Positions 1 to 8,904 of a stretch of DNA of 64,000 nt are shown here, in pieces (position 1 is the stretch's first letter; the number at the start of each line of letters is the position of its first letter). This DNA is from an uncultured Mycobacteriaceae bacterium (lineage in GTDB: Bacteria; Actinomycetota; Actinomycetes; Mycobacteriales; Mycobacteriaceae). The notes beneath the pieces are model-generated. The model searched no databases, had not been told where the DNA came from, and saw nothing but the letters and a program-made list of their open reading frames with translations. The stretch covers positions 1-64,000 of the forward strand of contig CADEGF010000031.1 of NCBI GenBank assembly GCA_902826815.1. Direction: 5' to 3'. Position numbers and translations under genes: made by a program.

Positions 1-377
1 CCCCGAAACAATGTGGACACAACGGATGCGGCGTGATCGTGTACCCGCCAGCCAAACGCTGCACCGAGCACACAGGTTGGAAGACAAGCCCACGCACCGC
101 GAGCAGCAAGGCGACCGGCACCGCCAAGTGGAAACGCACACGCGCTCTCGCACTGCAACGCGACGGAAGACAGTGCCAGATCCGTGGGCCTCGCTGCGCG
201 GTCACCGCGACCGCAGTGGATCACGTTGTGCCCGTTCACCTCGGCGGGACTGACGACCTGCCGAACGCTCAATCGGTGTGCGCCCCATGCCATTCCACCA
301 AGACCGCGCAAGAAGCAGGCCAAGCCAACGGTCGATGGAAACGACAACCGGAACAACACCCAGGATTACTGCCCTGA
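1..377 (+). CDS. HNH endonuclease, phage type (5' end outside window)
   Basis: Likely an HNH homing-type endonuclease of a phage or prophage. The frame is open from the left edge, and the part before the GTG at 33 encodes a Cys/His-rich stretch (CGHNGCG) typical of the N-terminus of these proteins, so the gene probably starts outside the window. The HNH core is visible as DHVVPVHLGG, then an Asn in the DLPN context, then CAPCHSTKT; the paired Cys suggest a structural zinc. In mycobacteriophages such genes often sit by the packaging genes, which fits the small phage-like gene that follows. Family assignment is firm; the role in packaging is inferred. Confidence 0.8.
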   Translation, partial: PKQCGHNGCGVIVYPPAKRCTEHTGWKTSPRTASSKATGTAKWKRTRALALQRDGRQCQIRGPRCAVTATAVDHVVPVHLGGTDDLPNAQSVCAPCHSTKTAQEAGQANGRWKRQPEQHPGLLP

Positions 378-493
378 CCTGCGCAAATGACGGGGAGTGC
401 GGGAAGGGAAGGGGTGGGTCAACGGCCCGCCGGAGGGCGCTGGTGATAACCCCGGCCGCATGCATTAACGCTGATTTTTAGGAGGACTGAAGT

Positions 494-844
494 ATGTCGA
501 GAACACCTGAGGCACGCAAAATACGCCGTGACCTCGATAAAGAGTTGGAGTCTGCCGCGCAGCGGTCGGGCCAGAACCTGGTTTGGAGTGCCCAGGAACG
601 GGCTGTTTTGGACCTTATTTCGGACGAAATCGACCGAAAAGTGGCGCTTTTCAGTGCGTGGGAGGAGTCCACGGACGCCAAGGTGCGGGTCCGGCTGTCA
701 GGTGAGATGCGGTTGCTTGAGCAGTCGGTGTCCCGGTTGTTGAAGCAGATCAAGACTGACTTGCCGGCGCGGCCGAGTAACAAGACGATGCGGGCTCAGC
801 GGGCGGCGAACACTAGATGGGACCGTGAGAATGCCGCGGGTTAA
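494..844 (+). CDS. Small phage protein, possible terminase small subunit
   Basis: A 116-residue, highly charged, mostly helical protein starting at an ATG with a strong ribosome site (AGGAGGA, about 7 bases upstream). It has no signal peptide or membrane segment. The position directly after an HNH gene and the basic C-terminal end (around MRAQRAANTRWDRE) resemble small terminase subunits of mycobacterial prophages, which bind phage DNA ends and recruit the large subunit. I see no clear helix-turn-helix, and no large terminase gene follows, so the name is tentative. The gene overlaps the start of the next one. Confidence 0.45.
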   Translation: MSRTPEARKIRRDLDKELESAAQRSGQNLVWSAQERAVLDLISDEIDRKVALFSAWEESTDAKVRVRLSGEMRLLEQSVSRLLKQIKTDLPARPSNKTMRAQRAANTRWDRENAAG

Positions 845-1217
845 CGATGGTGGTGGTAATGCCGGGTTTCACATTGACGGTGTGTACGAGAAGCTGCTGA
901 CCGGGCGGTGCCGTGAACGTCGGCAACTTGACCCGCGGCTTGAGCTTTGGGATATGTCGCCGTTGGAGCGGGATGTGTGGTCTTGGCTGCGCGCCGAGCG
1001 CGTCTGGCAGGCGGAGGGAGACTTGGCGGAGCGCCTGGCCGTTGGTGAGCCGTTCGAGTTGCCCCGCTGGTACTTCGGCGGGCGCAGCATCCCCCGAGAT
1101 GACTCTTGGCCGGTGTGGTTACGCCCCTGCTCGGATGTGAAGACGGTGCGGGTGTTCGCGGATGACCGCGTTTTGCCCGTCTACGACGACTCGGAAGAGG
1201 CTTTCGAGCGTTCCTGA
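831..1217 (+). CDS. Hypothetical protein of the phage-like element
   Basis: About 128 residues, not recognised. The ATG at 831 lies inside the end of the preceding gene (4-base-class coupling; a GTG at 825 is also possible), which suggests the two are translated together. The protein is rich in Trp and acidic residues (for example ERDVWSWLRAERVW and DDSWPVWLRP), soluble by composition. It ends 37 bases inside the convergent gene that follows, so it may be a truncated version of a longer phage gene cut by arrival of the next gene. No function is proposed. Confidence 0.5.
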   Translation: MPRVNDGGGNAGFHIDGVYEKLLTGRCRERRQLDPRLELWDMSPLERDVWSWLRAERVWQAEGDLAERLAVGEPFELPRWYFGGRSIPRDDSWPVWLRPCSDVKTVRVFADDRVLPVYDDSEEAFERS

Positions 1218-2002
1218 TACACCCGCAACAAATCCTCCAACAAACGCATCGCAGGTAAGGTCACACCAAGAATGCGCCGAGGGTCTGATGTGAGCCTTAC
1301 AAGATTCACACCTTCATCGTCGGTCGCCCGGCTCTCCATTGCGTTCATTCCCAGGCTCGCCCAGGGGCGCCCGTGGGCGAAACCCGAACACAGTTGCCAA
1401 ATCAGGAAAGGGCGACGCGCGGAAGAGTGCTCGTCTGCGTACCTGAGCGCCTCGGAGCTCGTGTAGCCGTTCCCCAACCGAGTGGAGTCGCACGGCACGG
1501 CATCAGCCATGCCGACCAGGATGGCAAGCTTCGTCGCGTACGGCGTGTAGTTGCCTAGACCGAGATCACTCGTTGCCTTGTCCTGATCCTTGAAGTTCTT
1601 CGACCACCAACGAAGTGCGCGTTCCACTCGCGTTGTTTGTTCCGTCGGATGGAGAAGCCAAAAACCCGCCCCGAGGTTCTCGAGGGCGCCCCGCGCGAGG
1701 CTGTACGGCGCCGATGAGTGGTATCGGCGGCCGTCGACCACAAGAGATTTGAGTGCGTGTAAATGGTCGACGCCAGAATTGAGGCACCATTTGGCGCAGT
1801 GCGACATCTGATACGGGCTAGTTAACGCGTCATCTTCCGCGAGCTGAGAAGAGGTTTGGAGAACGAAGTCGTTCGGATCGGATATTCGCGCCGTGACTAC
1901 TTCGATGGCATGAGCGAACTCCTCCCACTTCGTCGTGACCATCTCATCGGTAAGTTCAAGCGGTTCCTCTGTCACCGTTGGATCCTCCCGCGGGGATGGC
2001 AT
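1181..2002 (-). CDS. Hypothetical protein, possible cargo of the element
   Basis: About 273 residues from an ATG at 2002 (a TTG at 2083 would add 27). I do not recognise the family. The middle is helical with many Trp/His residues (CAKWCLNSGVDHLHALKSL, then ALRWWSKNF, then WQLCSGFAHGRPWASLG); no signal peptide or membrane span. It runs against the phage genes on its left, has slightly lower GC than the chromosome, and sits next to another unknown on the opposite strand, as cargo genes of prophages often do. Its 3' end overlaps the 3' end of the preceding gene. Confidence 0.55.
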   Translation of the reverse strand: MPSPREDPTVTEEPLELTDEMVTTKWEEFAHAIEVVTARISDPNDFVLQTSSQLAEDDALTSPYQMSHCAKWCLNSGVDHLHALKSLVVDGRRYHSSAPYSLARGALENLGAGFWLLHPTEQTTRVERALRWWSKNFKDQDKATSDLGLGNYTPYATKLAILVGMADAVPCDSTRLGNGYTSSEALRYADEHSSARRPFLIWQLCSGFAHGRPWASLGMNAMESRATDDEGVNLVRLTSDPRRILGVTLPAMRLLEDLLRVYQERSKASSESS

Positions 2003-2170
2003 GTGCGCAATTGAGACTTGGCGCCGAAGTGTTTCCGAATTGTCGGGTGACGAGCTTGTGCCCGGAAACTTCGAGAAGATCAACTAACGCCGCCATCCGG
2101 CACCTCCGGCGGTACCGTCGATCTCGCCGCAATCCTGCGGAATAGAGCCAGATTAGGAGATAGAGCGGCT

Positions 2171-2584
2171 GTGATGAGAGATCCGTTAAAAGTTGTACGG
2201 GTGAACACTGAGAAAAAGGCCGTGCATACCACGTCACGCGATTGGACGGGATCCGGCAAGGATCAGCTCGGCTACACCGTAGTCCTCTTGCTATCTCGGT
2301 CAATCAACAAGCGCGAGGCGGACTTACTTGCAGCCACCGACTGGAACCTAAAACTATCGGTCATACGGCCAGATGCGAGCCGACTGAGCCTCGAGGACAC
2401 CGAGCTGGAACACGTCGAGGCGTTGATCCCGGAGATCAACACGCGCCTCACACAGATCGAGAGGGAAGCCACTCAGGCCGAGATTGCAGAGGAACAGGCC
2501 CAGACGCAGAAACAAGCTGATCAAGACGAGGAGGAAGCGAGGCGAAAGGCAATCCTGAACCGGATCAATCAGAATCTGCCTTAG
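2171..2584 (+). CDS. Hypothetical coiled-coil protein, possible cargo
   Basis: 137 residues, starting at GTG 2171 (ATG 2174 is the alternative) behind an AGGAG at 2156. The N-terminal half looks like a small alpha/beta fold (GYTVVLLLSRSINKREADLL). From about residue 85 it is a charged helix rich in Glu, Gln and Ala, very likely a coiled coil, ending in a basic/Asn-rich tail. Not recognised. It is divergent from the 1181-2002 gene and ends at a strong hairpin terminator, so it is a transcription unit of its own. Confidence 0.55.
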   Translation: MMRDPLKVVRVNTEKKAVHTTSRDWTGSGKDQLGYTVVLLLSRSINKREADLLAATDWNLKLSVIRPDASRLSLEDTELEHVEALIPEINTRLTQIEREATQAEIAEEQAQTQKQADQDEEEARRKAILNRINQNLP

Positions 2585-2605
2585 CCGCTACCCCCAAACA
2601 GCAGG

Positions 2606-2640
2606 AACACCCCGGCACCGAAACATGGTGCCGGGGTGTT
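2606..2640. terminator. Perfect 14-bp hairpin between convergent genes
   Basis: Arms 2606-2619 and 2627-2640 are perfect complements (AACACCCCGGCACC) with a 7-base loop. It sits 21 bases after the stop of the 2171 gene and 16 bases before the end of the convergent small gene at 2656. No long T-run follows, as is common in mycobacteria; it can serve both strands. Confidence 0.8.
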
Positions 2641-2655
2641 CAGCGTTCGTGGTGG

Positions 2656-2868
2656 CTACTCGCCCTCCCAGACCAACGGATCAGCCAAACCATGACCGGT
2701 CTCATCAGCGTGGATCGCGGCGTCAATCCTGGCGCCGTAGGTGGTCCACCGGGATCTCCCGATCCACCCGCAGCTGCACATCCCCCGCGGGGACACCGCC
2801 AGCGTGACCGGCTTGGCCTTATCGTCGGCGACCACTTTGACGTTAACGCGGCGCGTACTCTCTGACAT
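2656..2868 (-). CDS. Small phage-type hypothetical protein with CxC motif
   Basis: 70 residues starting at an ATG with a good ribosome site (AAAGGA about 9 bases upstream). Contains MCSCGWIG followed by a short helix with a His (IHADETGH), which could be a small metal-binding knuckle. Small proteins of this kind are frequent near attachment sites and lysogeny regions of actinobacteriophages, but I cannot assign a role. It is the last gene before the attachment site; no integrase or excisionase is recognisable here, so those would lie outside the window. Confidence 0.5.
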   Translation of the reverse strand: MSESTRRVNVKVVADDKAKPVTLAVSPRGMCSCGWIGRSRWTTYGARIDAAIHADETGHGLADPLVWEGE

Positions 2869-3100
2869 TGTCGAGGTCCTTTCTCGGCCATTCCCCGGGG
2901 CCGTCGCAAGCGGTCGCCGGGGCCTTCCTCATATTGGGGAAGCCTTATCCGACTCCGTTCGCACCGGAGCGGCGCACCACGGGTGGGCCGTGGGCACATT
3001 TTGGGCACACTTGGGCACAAATCAAGTGAATCCCAGCGAATTACACCAAATGTCATTTCGCAGATCAGCGCCGTTTCGGGGTCGTGACCTGTGGTCCGCT

Positions 3101-3128
3101 GAGGGTTCAAATCCCTCCGCCACCGCCA
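3101..3128 (+). other. tRNA-Ser 3'-end fragment, attachment site of integrated element
   Basis: The 28 bases have the form of a tRNA T-arm (GAGGG, loop TTCAAAT, CCCTC) followed by the acceptor 3' strand CGCCACC, discriminator G and encoded CCA. The matching 5' part of a tRNA (GGTGGCG start, D-arm, anticodon arm) is not present upstream, so this is only the 3' end. Elements that integrate in tRNA genes leave exactly such a copy at the far end, while the restored tRNA lies at the other end, here outside the window on the left. The acceptor sequence fits mycobacterial tRNA-Ser but not the tRNA-Ser(GGA) at 52986. Confidence 0.8.
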
Positions 3129-3715
3129 TAGCATTTCTCTGCCTGTGCAGTTGGACCTCGCGCGCCGATACCCGCTGCCCGCCGCCACGCCTGGCCAGGA
3201 TCCGCTTCCTTTGCTGTAGCGCAGAATGAGACACATTCTATGGAAACGTCTCACCTAAGATGGCAAACATATTGTCTGGCTCTGTCCGAGCGCGTCTGCG
3301 GCTAAAGGCGAAAATTTGCGGTGTCGACAAAGTCATCTAGTGCGGGTATATCACACCGATCAACTTCGATAAGCAACGCGGGAAGCGAAAATGTACGGTC
3401 GCCGAGGATGACGCACAGCAAACACACAGTTTCGGCGAGCATGCAAATGAATTTACTTGCTCTTGAACGATCAAGTCTGGCCGAGATTCACGCTTGAGCA
3501 GCGGAAACGGCTAAATATGGTGCCGCTGACGAGCTGTAGTCGTTGCATCCGAAAATATTTCAGGCTTCTTTTGCTCCGTCTACTCCCGATCTTGGAAAGC
3601 GGACTCTAAGCTTGGTCCCCACCTGAGGGATTCTCAGGATTTCTGTCAAGCTCGACCGGTTTCAGCCCGGTCTTCATAGCGGGGGCGGTCATGCGCACAA
3701 CTACGTCACTTCACC
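3129..3715. other. Non-coding stretch right of the attachment site
   Basis: About 590 bases with no credible gene on either strand. The composition is clearly more AT-rich than the flanks. It holds an inverted repeat at 3223-3239 (AGAATG, 5-base spacer, CATTCT), which has the look of a regulator site, and presumably the promoter of the large gene at 3716. I see nothing else. Confidence 0.6.
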
Positions 3716-6700
3716 ATGCCAATAAAGGGCCGTCATCGCACCGCCGCGCTGCGCAACGCCGCAACTGAACCCACGTCCAGCTACGGCCACTACATCGGAC
3801 GAGTAGGGGCGTTGGCGGTAGCACTGGGCATCGGGGCGGCCATCGCTTCCACACCCGGAGTGGCCTGGGCCGACGGCACCGACGGCGACACTCAGCCCGC
3901 CCAGCACGACACCGCCTCGGGCGCCGGCACACCTGACACGCCGGTAGCCAGGTCGTCTCAGCACCCTGATCTCGGTGAGGTCATTCACCGAACGCTGCAG
4001 CAGACCACCGACACCGTGCGCAAAGTGGTCGCCGGTGTCGTCACCAGCACCGGCGGAGCGCACACCTCGACCCACAGCACCGGCTCGCCGATCCCAAGTG
4101 GGCAAGACGGCACGACCGGTACCTCCTCAACCAGCGCCTCGCAATCCTCCCCGCACCAACGGATTTCCCACAGCAGCCAACAGCCGACCACCACCAGTTC
4201 GGCCACCGGCACCGCCGCGGCAGCCCAACCGTTCCCCCACCCCGCCTCCCGGGTAGTGAGCCCGACGCTGCACGCGGTCCAAGACGGCAACACCGCGCTG
4301 CGCACCGCCACCAGCCAGGTCACTGCCGCGCTGACCCCCGCGCTGCACACTTCGAACACCAACCAGAACGCCGCCGGCTTGACCACCGCAGCTGTTGACG
4401 TAGCGCCGCAGGCCGCCGCCGCGCCCCAGCCGAACCCGGTCGTACGCGTCGTATCGGGCCTGCTGGCAGCTATCGGAATCACCCCGGGCGCGGCCAACAG
4501 CCCGGTTGCGCCCGTCTCGGGGCCGACGCTGCTGGGCGCGTTGGCGTTGATCCGCCGCGAACTTGAACACACTTTCGACAACCAAGCGCCCCAACTGCCC
4601 ACGACCACCAGTTTGAGCACCGATAACCAGCACCCCGCCCTGTTGACAGGATTGCCGACGACCGACGGTGACGGGGACGCCATCAGCTACTCCGCACCCG
4701 CGGAAGGTCAACTGGGCGGACCGCAGCACGGCACCGTCACGGTCGACGGCAATCACGTCACGTACACGCCTGAAGCGGGATACGTCGGCGATGACAGTTT
4801 CACCCTGACAGCCAGCGACGCCAATCCCGCCAACGGCCTTCATATCCACGGCCTGACCGGTCTGTTCAACCCCACTGCCGCACACACCGACACCGAAACG
4901 GTCAGCGTCCATGTCACCAGCACCCAAGTGGATCCGCCCGCGCTTCCCGATCCTGCGCATCCGTATACGGAAGACGCTCTGCAGCAAGGTGATCCGGTCG
5001 GAACGGTACGGGGGCACATCAACGCCCGCGATCCGCAGAACCTTCCCATCGCCTACGGTCCTACGGGGCCGACCACGACCGCGGACGGCAGCACGCTAAC
5101 GGTCAACCCCGACGGCTCATTCATCTACACCCCCAGCGACGATGCCCGCCACGCGGCCGCCGCCGATGACGCGGCAAGCACCGGTGCCGACACGTTCACC
5201 TTCACCGTGACCGCCACCAACAGCCGCGGCGCCTCGGCCCCCATCCACGTCACCCTCGATGTGGCGCCCACCAACGCGGCCATCGCCTCCGGCGATCCGA
5301 CTGTGGGCCGCCCGGCGCAAGGCGTTGTGACCGGCGACCTCGCCGTCGACGACCCCGACGGCGACACCTTCAGCTACACCCTCGACACGGCACCCACCCG
5401 CGGCATGGTGGCCTTCGATTCGACCGGACATTTCGTCTACGTACCGACCACCGCCTCACGCGGTGCCGCCTCCTCCACCGGTGGAGCGGACTCCGACACG
5501 TTCACCGTCAACGTCTCCGATGGCCACGGATCCACCATCACCAGGACCGTCACCGTCGAGGTTGCACCCAACGGCGTTGTCGCCGACGTCAGCGAACCGG
5601 GGCAGGGCTTCACCCACCTGACGACCGACGGTAGCCACGCCCTGCTCACCACCACGTCCTACGACCAAGGCACAGATACGTCCACCACCCGGCTGACGGT
5701 CATCGACACCACCACCGGCGCCACCATGAGCGACACCGCCGTCACCCAAGCCGGCCAGGTCGATGCCAGCACCGTCGACCTCACCGCCGATGGCACGCGC
5801 GCCATCGTGACCACACGCTCGGGCAACACCGCAACCGGTGATGGCCTCACCACCCACGTCGTGGTGGTCGACACCGCCAGCGGCAACCAGATCGGTTCCG
5901 CCGTCACCCAAACCGGCTCCACCGGGTCAACCGTCGACTCCGACGCCTACGTCGGTCCGCAACTATTCGCCGACGACACCCGCGCGCTGCTCACCACGTC
6001 CACCTACGACCCGGCCACTGGGAGTTACGACACCTACCTGTCGGTGCTCGACGTCACCACCGGCTCGCGCATCGGCGACGTCATCACCCAACCGGGACTG
6101 AACTCGAACCTCTACGGCGCACCAAGCAGCACCGTCTTGCTCCGCGACGACACCCGCGTGCTACTGACCAGCCAAGATTTCGACTCGGTCACCGGTGCGT
6201 CCGCCGTGGAGGTGACGGTCTTCGACACGACGACCGGCGCCAAACTCGGCGACACCGTGGTCCTGCAGGGACAGGCAGCGAGCTTCCAATCTCTCGGCCC
6301 AGTCGTGAGCGACGACGAAACCCGCGCCATCGTGATCACCAGCCCGCAGTACAACTCCAGTACGGGCTACACGTCTCAGGTCGCGATCATCGATGTCGTC
6401 ACCGGCGCACAGGTGGGTGACACATTTACCAATGTCAGCTTCCAAGAGGCACCCACCGTTCAGGCAAGTGACGACGCGTCCCGCATCGTGCTCACCACTC
6501 AGGCGGTCGATCCCGACAGCACCTCGGTGGTGACCACGATGAGGATCATCGACACCGCCGACGCCGCACAGGTCGGCACCGCGATCACCCAAGACGGTTC
6601 GGGCACGGCCATTTACACCTCGGACGGCGCCCGAATACTAATGGTCACCAGCACGGGCACCTTCGGCTCCGACGGCTACACCCACTACACCACCCTCGAG

Positions 6701-8038
6701 ACGACGGTCGATACCGCCACCGGCGCTCCGGTCGGCGACACCATCACCCTGACCGGCCAACCAGCGACGGTGGACAGCACCCCCGACGGCTCCCGTGTCA
6801 TCCTCACCACGAGAAGCTATGACGCCGCGGGCTACACGACCCGCATGATCGTCCTCGTCACCGCTACCGGCGCCCAACGCGGGAACACGCTCACACAGAC
6901 GGGCAGCGGCCCCGTGCAATTGATCGCCAACGGCACCCGCGCCGTGCTCGTCACCACCGACTACGGCTCGACCACGACGACTACGTCGGTGGCGGTCGTG
7001 GACACCGCCAGCGGAGATCAGCTCGGTGACTCCATCACCCAATCCGGTGAGCCGGTACGACTTCCCAACGGGGACGACGCGTTCCAATTGATCCAGAACG
7101 GAACCCGCGCCGTGCTCGCGACGAACGCCTACGACTCGCCCTCGGACACGTCCACCATCCACGTGACGGTCTTCGATCCGCTCACCGGAACACAAGTTGG
7201 CAGTTCCACCACTCCGATGGCGGGTCACCAGCCGTACCTACATGTCAGTCCCGACGGCTCGCTGGCCGCCGTGGTGTCGTACAGCCAGGACCCCGAGACG
7301 CACCACGACATTACTCACCTGGCGCTTTTCGACACCGCCACCGTCACCCAAATCGGAACCACGACGACGGCCCCCGGACGCGGCGACGTCCTCGCCCTCG
7401 GCACCGATCGTGTCGTCCTGTCCACGGGCAGCTACACCGATTCGGCCGCGACGGTGATCATCATCGACCCCGCCGACGGTAGCCAGGTCGGCACCACGTT
7501 CACTCAACCCGGGTACTACGCAGGCCCCGTCGCCGAGATCACCGACGACGGCACCCGCGTCATCGTAAAGACCGTTACCGACTACTACGTCAACGGAACC
7601 GGCTCCGGTCCATACCAGCAGACCACCCACGTCTCGGTCATCGACACTGCGACTGGCCAGCAGGTCGGCTCAACCATCACCCAAGGCGGCCTCATCCCGG
7701 TCCGATACGGTCCCGGAACCAGCTACGGCCCGGTGCTGTACAACACCGATCAGACCCGCGCGGTGATCTACACCAACGCCTACGATGCGGTCTCGGAGAC
7801 TTACGCCTCCAAGGTGTCGGTCATCGACACCGCTACCGGTGAACAGATCGGCGACACCCTCACCCAAGACGGCGTGATTTCCTTCGACGACGTGCAATGG
7901 AACGCCGACCAAACACGCCTGATCATCACCAACCACGTCTACGACCCCACGACTGCCAGCTACGTCGGCGAGCGGGTCACCCTGCTCGAGGTAGCACCGT
8001 CTGAGGGCGGCGACGCGCTGGGCGCTACGCGACTGTGA
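3716..8038 (+). CDS. Giant exported Ig-like/beta-propeller repeat protein
   Basis: 1440 residues, exported and probably surface-bound. Residues about 24-52 form a signal sequence with a short N-terminal extension (GRVGALAVALGIGAAIAS, cut near AWAD). Residues 55-240 are a Ser/Thr/Pro-rich linker. About 290-615 holds three cadherin/VCBS-like Ig domains, each with the DG-D, YTP and D-TFT pattern. From about 620 to the end some fourteen blade-like repeats of 50-60 residues follow, each with an xVIDTxTGxQxG...TQxG core and a DGTRAxxTT strand, as in seven-bladed-type propellers. No catalytic motif is visible; adhesion or glycan binding is a guess. The ribosome site is weak. It is followed only by a pseudogene. 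Confidence 0.85.
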   Translation: MPIKGRHRTAALRNAATEPTSSYGHYIGRVGALAVALGIGAAIASTPGVAWADGTDGDTQPAQHDTASGAGTPDTPVARSSQHPDLGEVIHRTLQQTTDTVRKVVAGVVTSTGGAHTSTHSTGSPIPSGQDGTTGTSSTSASQSSPHQRISHSSQQPTTTSSATGTAAAAQPFPHPASRVVSPTLHAVQDGNTALRTATSQVTAALTPALHTSNTNQNAAGLTTAAVDVAPQAAAAPQPNPVVRVVSGLLAAIGITPGAANSPVAPVSGPTLLGALALIRRELEHTFDNQAPQLPTTTSLSTDNQHPALLTGLPTTDGDGDAISYSAPAEGQLGGPQHGTVTVDGNHVTYTPEAGYVGDDSFTLTASDANPANGLHIHGLTGLFNPTAAHTDTETVSVHVTSTQVDPPALPDPAHPYTEDALQQGDPVGTVRGHINARDPQNLPIAYGPTGPTTTADGSTLTVNPDGSFIYTPSDDARHAAAADDAASTGADTFTFTVTATNSRGASAPIHVTLDVAPTNAAIASGDPTVGRPAQGVVTGDLAVDDPDGDTFSYTLDTAPTRGMVAFDSTGHFVYVPTTASRGAASSTGGADSDTFTVNVSDGHGSTITRTVTVEVAPNGVVADVSEPGQGFTHLTTDGSHALLTTTSYDQGTDTSTTRLTVIDTTTGATMSDTAVTQAGQVDASTVDLTADGTRAIVTTRSGNTATGDGLTTHVVVVDTASGNQIGSAVTQTGSTGSTVDSDAYVGPQLFADDTRALLTTSTYDPATGSYDTYLSVLDVTTGSRIGDVITQPGLNSNLYGAPSSTVLLRDDTRVLLTSQDFDSVTGASAVEVTVFDTTTGAKLGDTVVLQGQAASFQSLGPVVSDDETRAIVITSPQYNSSTGYTSQVAIIDVVTGAQVGDTFTNVSFQEAPTVQASDDASRIVLTTQAVDPDSTSVVTTMRIIDTADAAQVGTAITQDGSGTAIYTSDGARILMVTSTGTFGSDGYTHYTTLETTVDTATGAPVGDTITLTGQPATVDSTPDGSRVILTTRSYDAAGYTTRMIVLVTATGAQRGNTLTQTGSGPVQLIANGTRAVLVTTDYGSTTTTTSVAVVDTASGDQLGDSITQSGEPVRLPNGDDAFQLIQNGTRAVLATNAYDSPSDTSTIHVTVFDPLTGTQVGSSTTPMAGHQPYLHVSPDGSLAAVVSYSQDPETHHDITHLALFDTATVTQIGTTTTAPGRGDVLALGTDRVVLSTGSYTDSAATVIIIDPADGSQVGTTFTQPGYYAGPVAEITDDGTRVIVKTVTDYYVNGTGSGPYQQTTHVSVIDTATGQQVGSTITQGGLIPVRYGPGTSYGPVLYNTDQTRAVIYTNAYDAVSETYASKVSVIDTATGEQIGDTLTQDGVISFDDVQWNADQTRLIITNHVYDPTTASYVGERVTLLEVAPSEGGDALGATRL

Positions 8039-8110
8039 ATCCTCGTACGCGACACGCGGAGAACGTGTCCGCAAATGCACACTCGCGTCCCAGGGGCATG
8101 CCGCCGTCTG

Positions 8111-8468
8111 TCCCGAACTCGTCGACCGGCTCGTGCTCACCAACTGCGATGCCTTCGAGAACTTCCCGCCGAGGGTGGCCAGGCTGGTCGAAGCCATCGG
8201 TGCGCATGTCCCGGGATCGATCGCCGGCCTCGATATGGTCTTGCGTGTGCGGCTGTTGAGGCAGGCCGCCTTGATGGCGGCCGCGGCCTTGACGATGCGC
8301 CCGCTGCCCGATGAATTGCTGTCAGCGTGGTTCTCGTCGCTTCACGACCGGGGTGTCCGCACTGACCTACGCGCTGTGCTGCAAGGGATTTCGTCTAGGC
8401 ACACGCTGGCTGCCGCCGAGCGGCTCGCCGAGACGCTCCCCTCGTCAGCCCGACGATTCCTCGTCTGA
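8111..8468 (+). pseudogene. Decayed duplicate of the alpha/beta hydrolase at 12466
   Basis: The DNA is about 95% identical by eye to 12789-13190 inside the intact hydrolase. The N-terminal third, including the nucleophile elbow, is missing. Near the 3' end 78 bases are lost between two copies of the short repeat GCCGAGCGGCT / GCCGAACGGCT (13090 and 13168 in the intact gene), joining AERL directly to AETLPSS; similarity ends about 8450 and the frame stops at 8468. The deletion removes the strand that carries the acid residue of the catalytic site, so no active product is possible. Confidence 0.9.
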
Positions 8469-8577
8469 AGGTGTGGGTGGTGCTCATCGTGGTTCCTTTG
8501 CCCGTCGCTCTTCTTGTCGATGCAATTGGAAACTGCTGGAGCTGCTACCGATCCCAACATCGCGGACTGGTTGACCT

Positions 8578-8904
8578 CTATGGGGCTTGCTCGATCGCGA
8601 CCGCGTTGGTCAGCACGCCGACCGGTATGCGGTGAACCGGCCGCGTCGGCTGGATGTTCTCGGCCGTGGTCACCGTCGTGCTGGTGCACGTGGTGGTGTT
8701 GGTGGCGCCGTCCTTGACGCAGCAGCGGTAGTTCGTGCCGGACTTCCCGGTCGTCTGGTCGTAGATGGTGGTCTCGGTGTAGGTGCCGCCCTTGGCCGCG
8801 CAGTCGGACTTCTCGCTTGCGCTTGCGACGGGCGTACCGACGGTCATCACTGTGCTGAATCCGATCGCCGCTGCGGCGATCGCGATGGTCGTGTACTTGG
8901 TCAT
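8578..8904 (-). CDS. Small secreted Cys-containing protein
   Basis: 108 residues. A classical signal peptide covers residues 1-29 (MTKYTTIAIAAAAIGFSTV, cleavage near ASASEK). The mature part is short, Thr-rich and has four Cys (C35, a CC pair near 61, and one near 73), suggesting two disulfides. Not recognised beyond this. It stands alone on the minus strand between the two giant exported proteins; the C-terminal 20 residues look unstructured. Secretion is well supported, function unknown. Confidence 0.7.
   Translation of the reverse strand: MTKYTTIAIAAAAIGFSTVMTVGTPVASASEKSDCAAKGGTYTETTIYDQTTGKSGTNYRCCVKDGATNTTTCTSTTVTTAENIQPTRPVHRIPVGVLTNAVAIEQAP

Noticed and set aside
3061..3128. Complete tRNA gene
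   Set aside because: Only the T-arm and acceptor 3' strand are present; no 5' acceptor strand, D-arm or anticodon arm can be formed from the upstream bases.
2640..3254. Minus-strand frame of 204 codons crossing the attachment site
   Set aside because: It reads through the tRNA-derived sequence, which gives the typical WRWRRDLNPQ-like antisense peptide; the shorter gene at 2656-2868 with a good ribosome site in another frame is preferred.
4127..5017. Arg/Gly-rich minus-strand frames inside the giant gene
   Set aside because: Low-complexity shadows of the Ser/Thr/Pro-rich linker and Ig domains.
5580..8038. CRISPR-like or tandem DNA repeats
   Set aside because: The similarity is at protein level, with degenerate DNA and variable period of 150-180 bases inside one open frame; these are propeller repeats.
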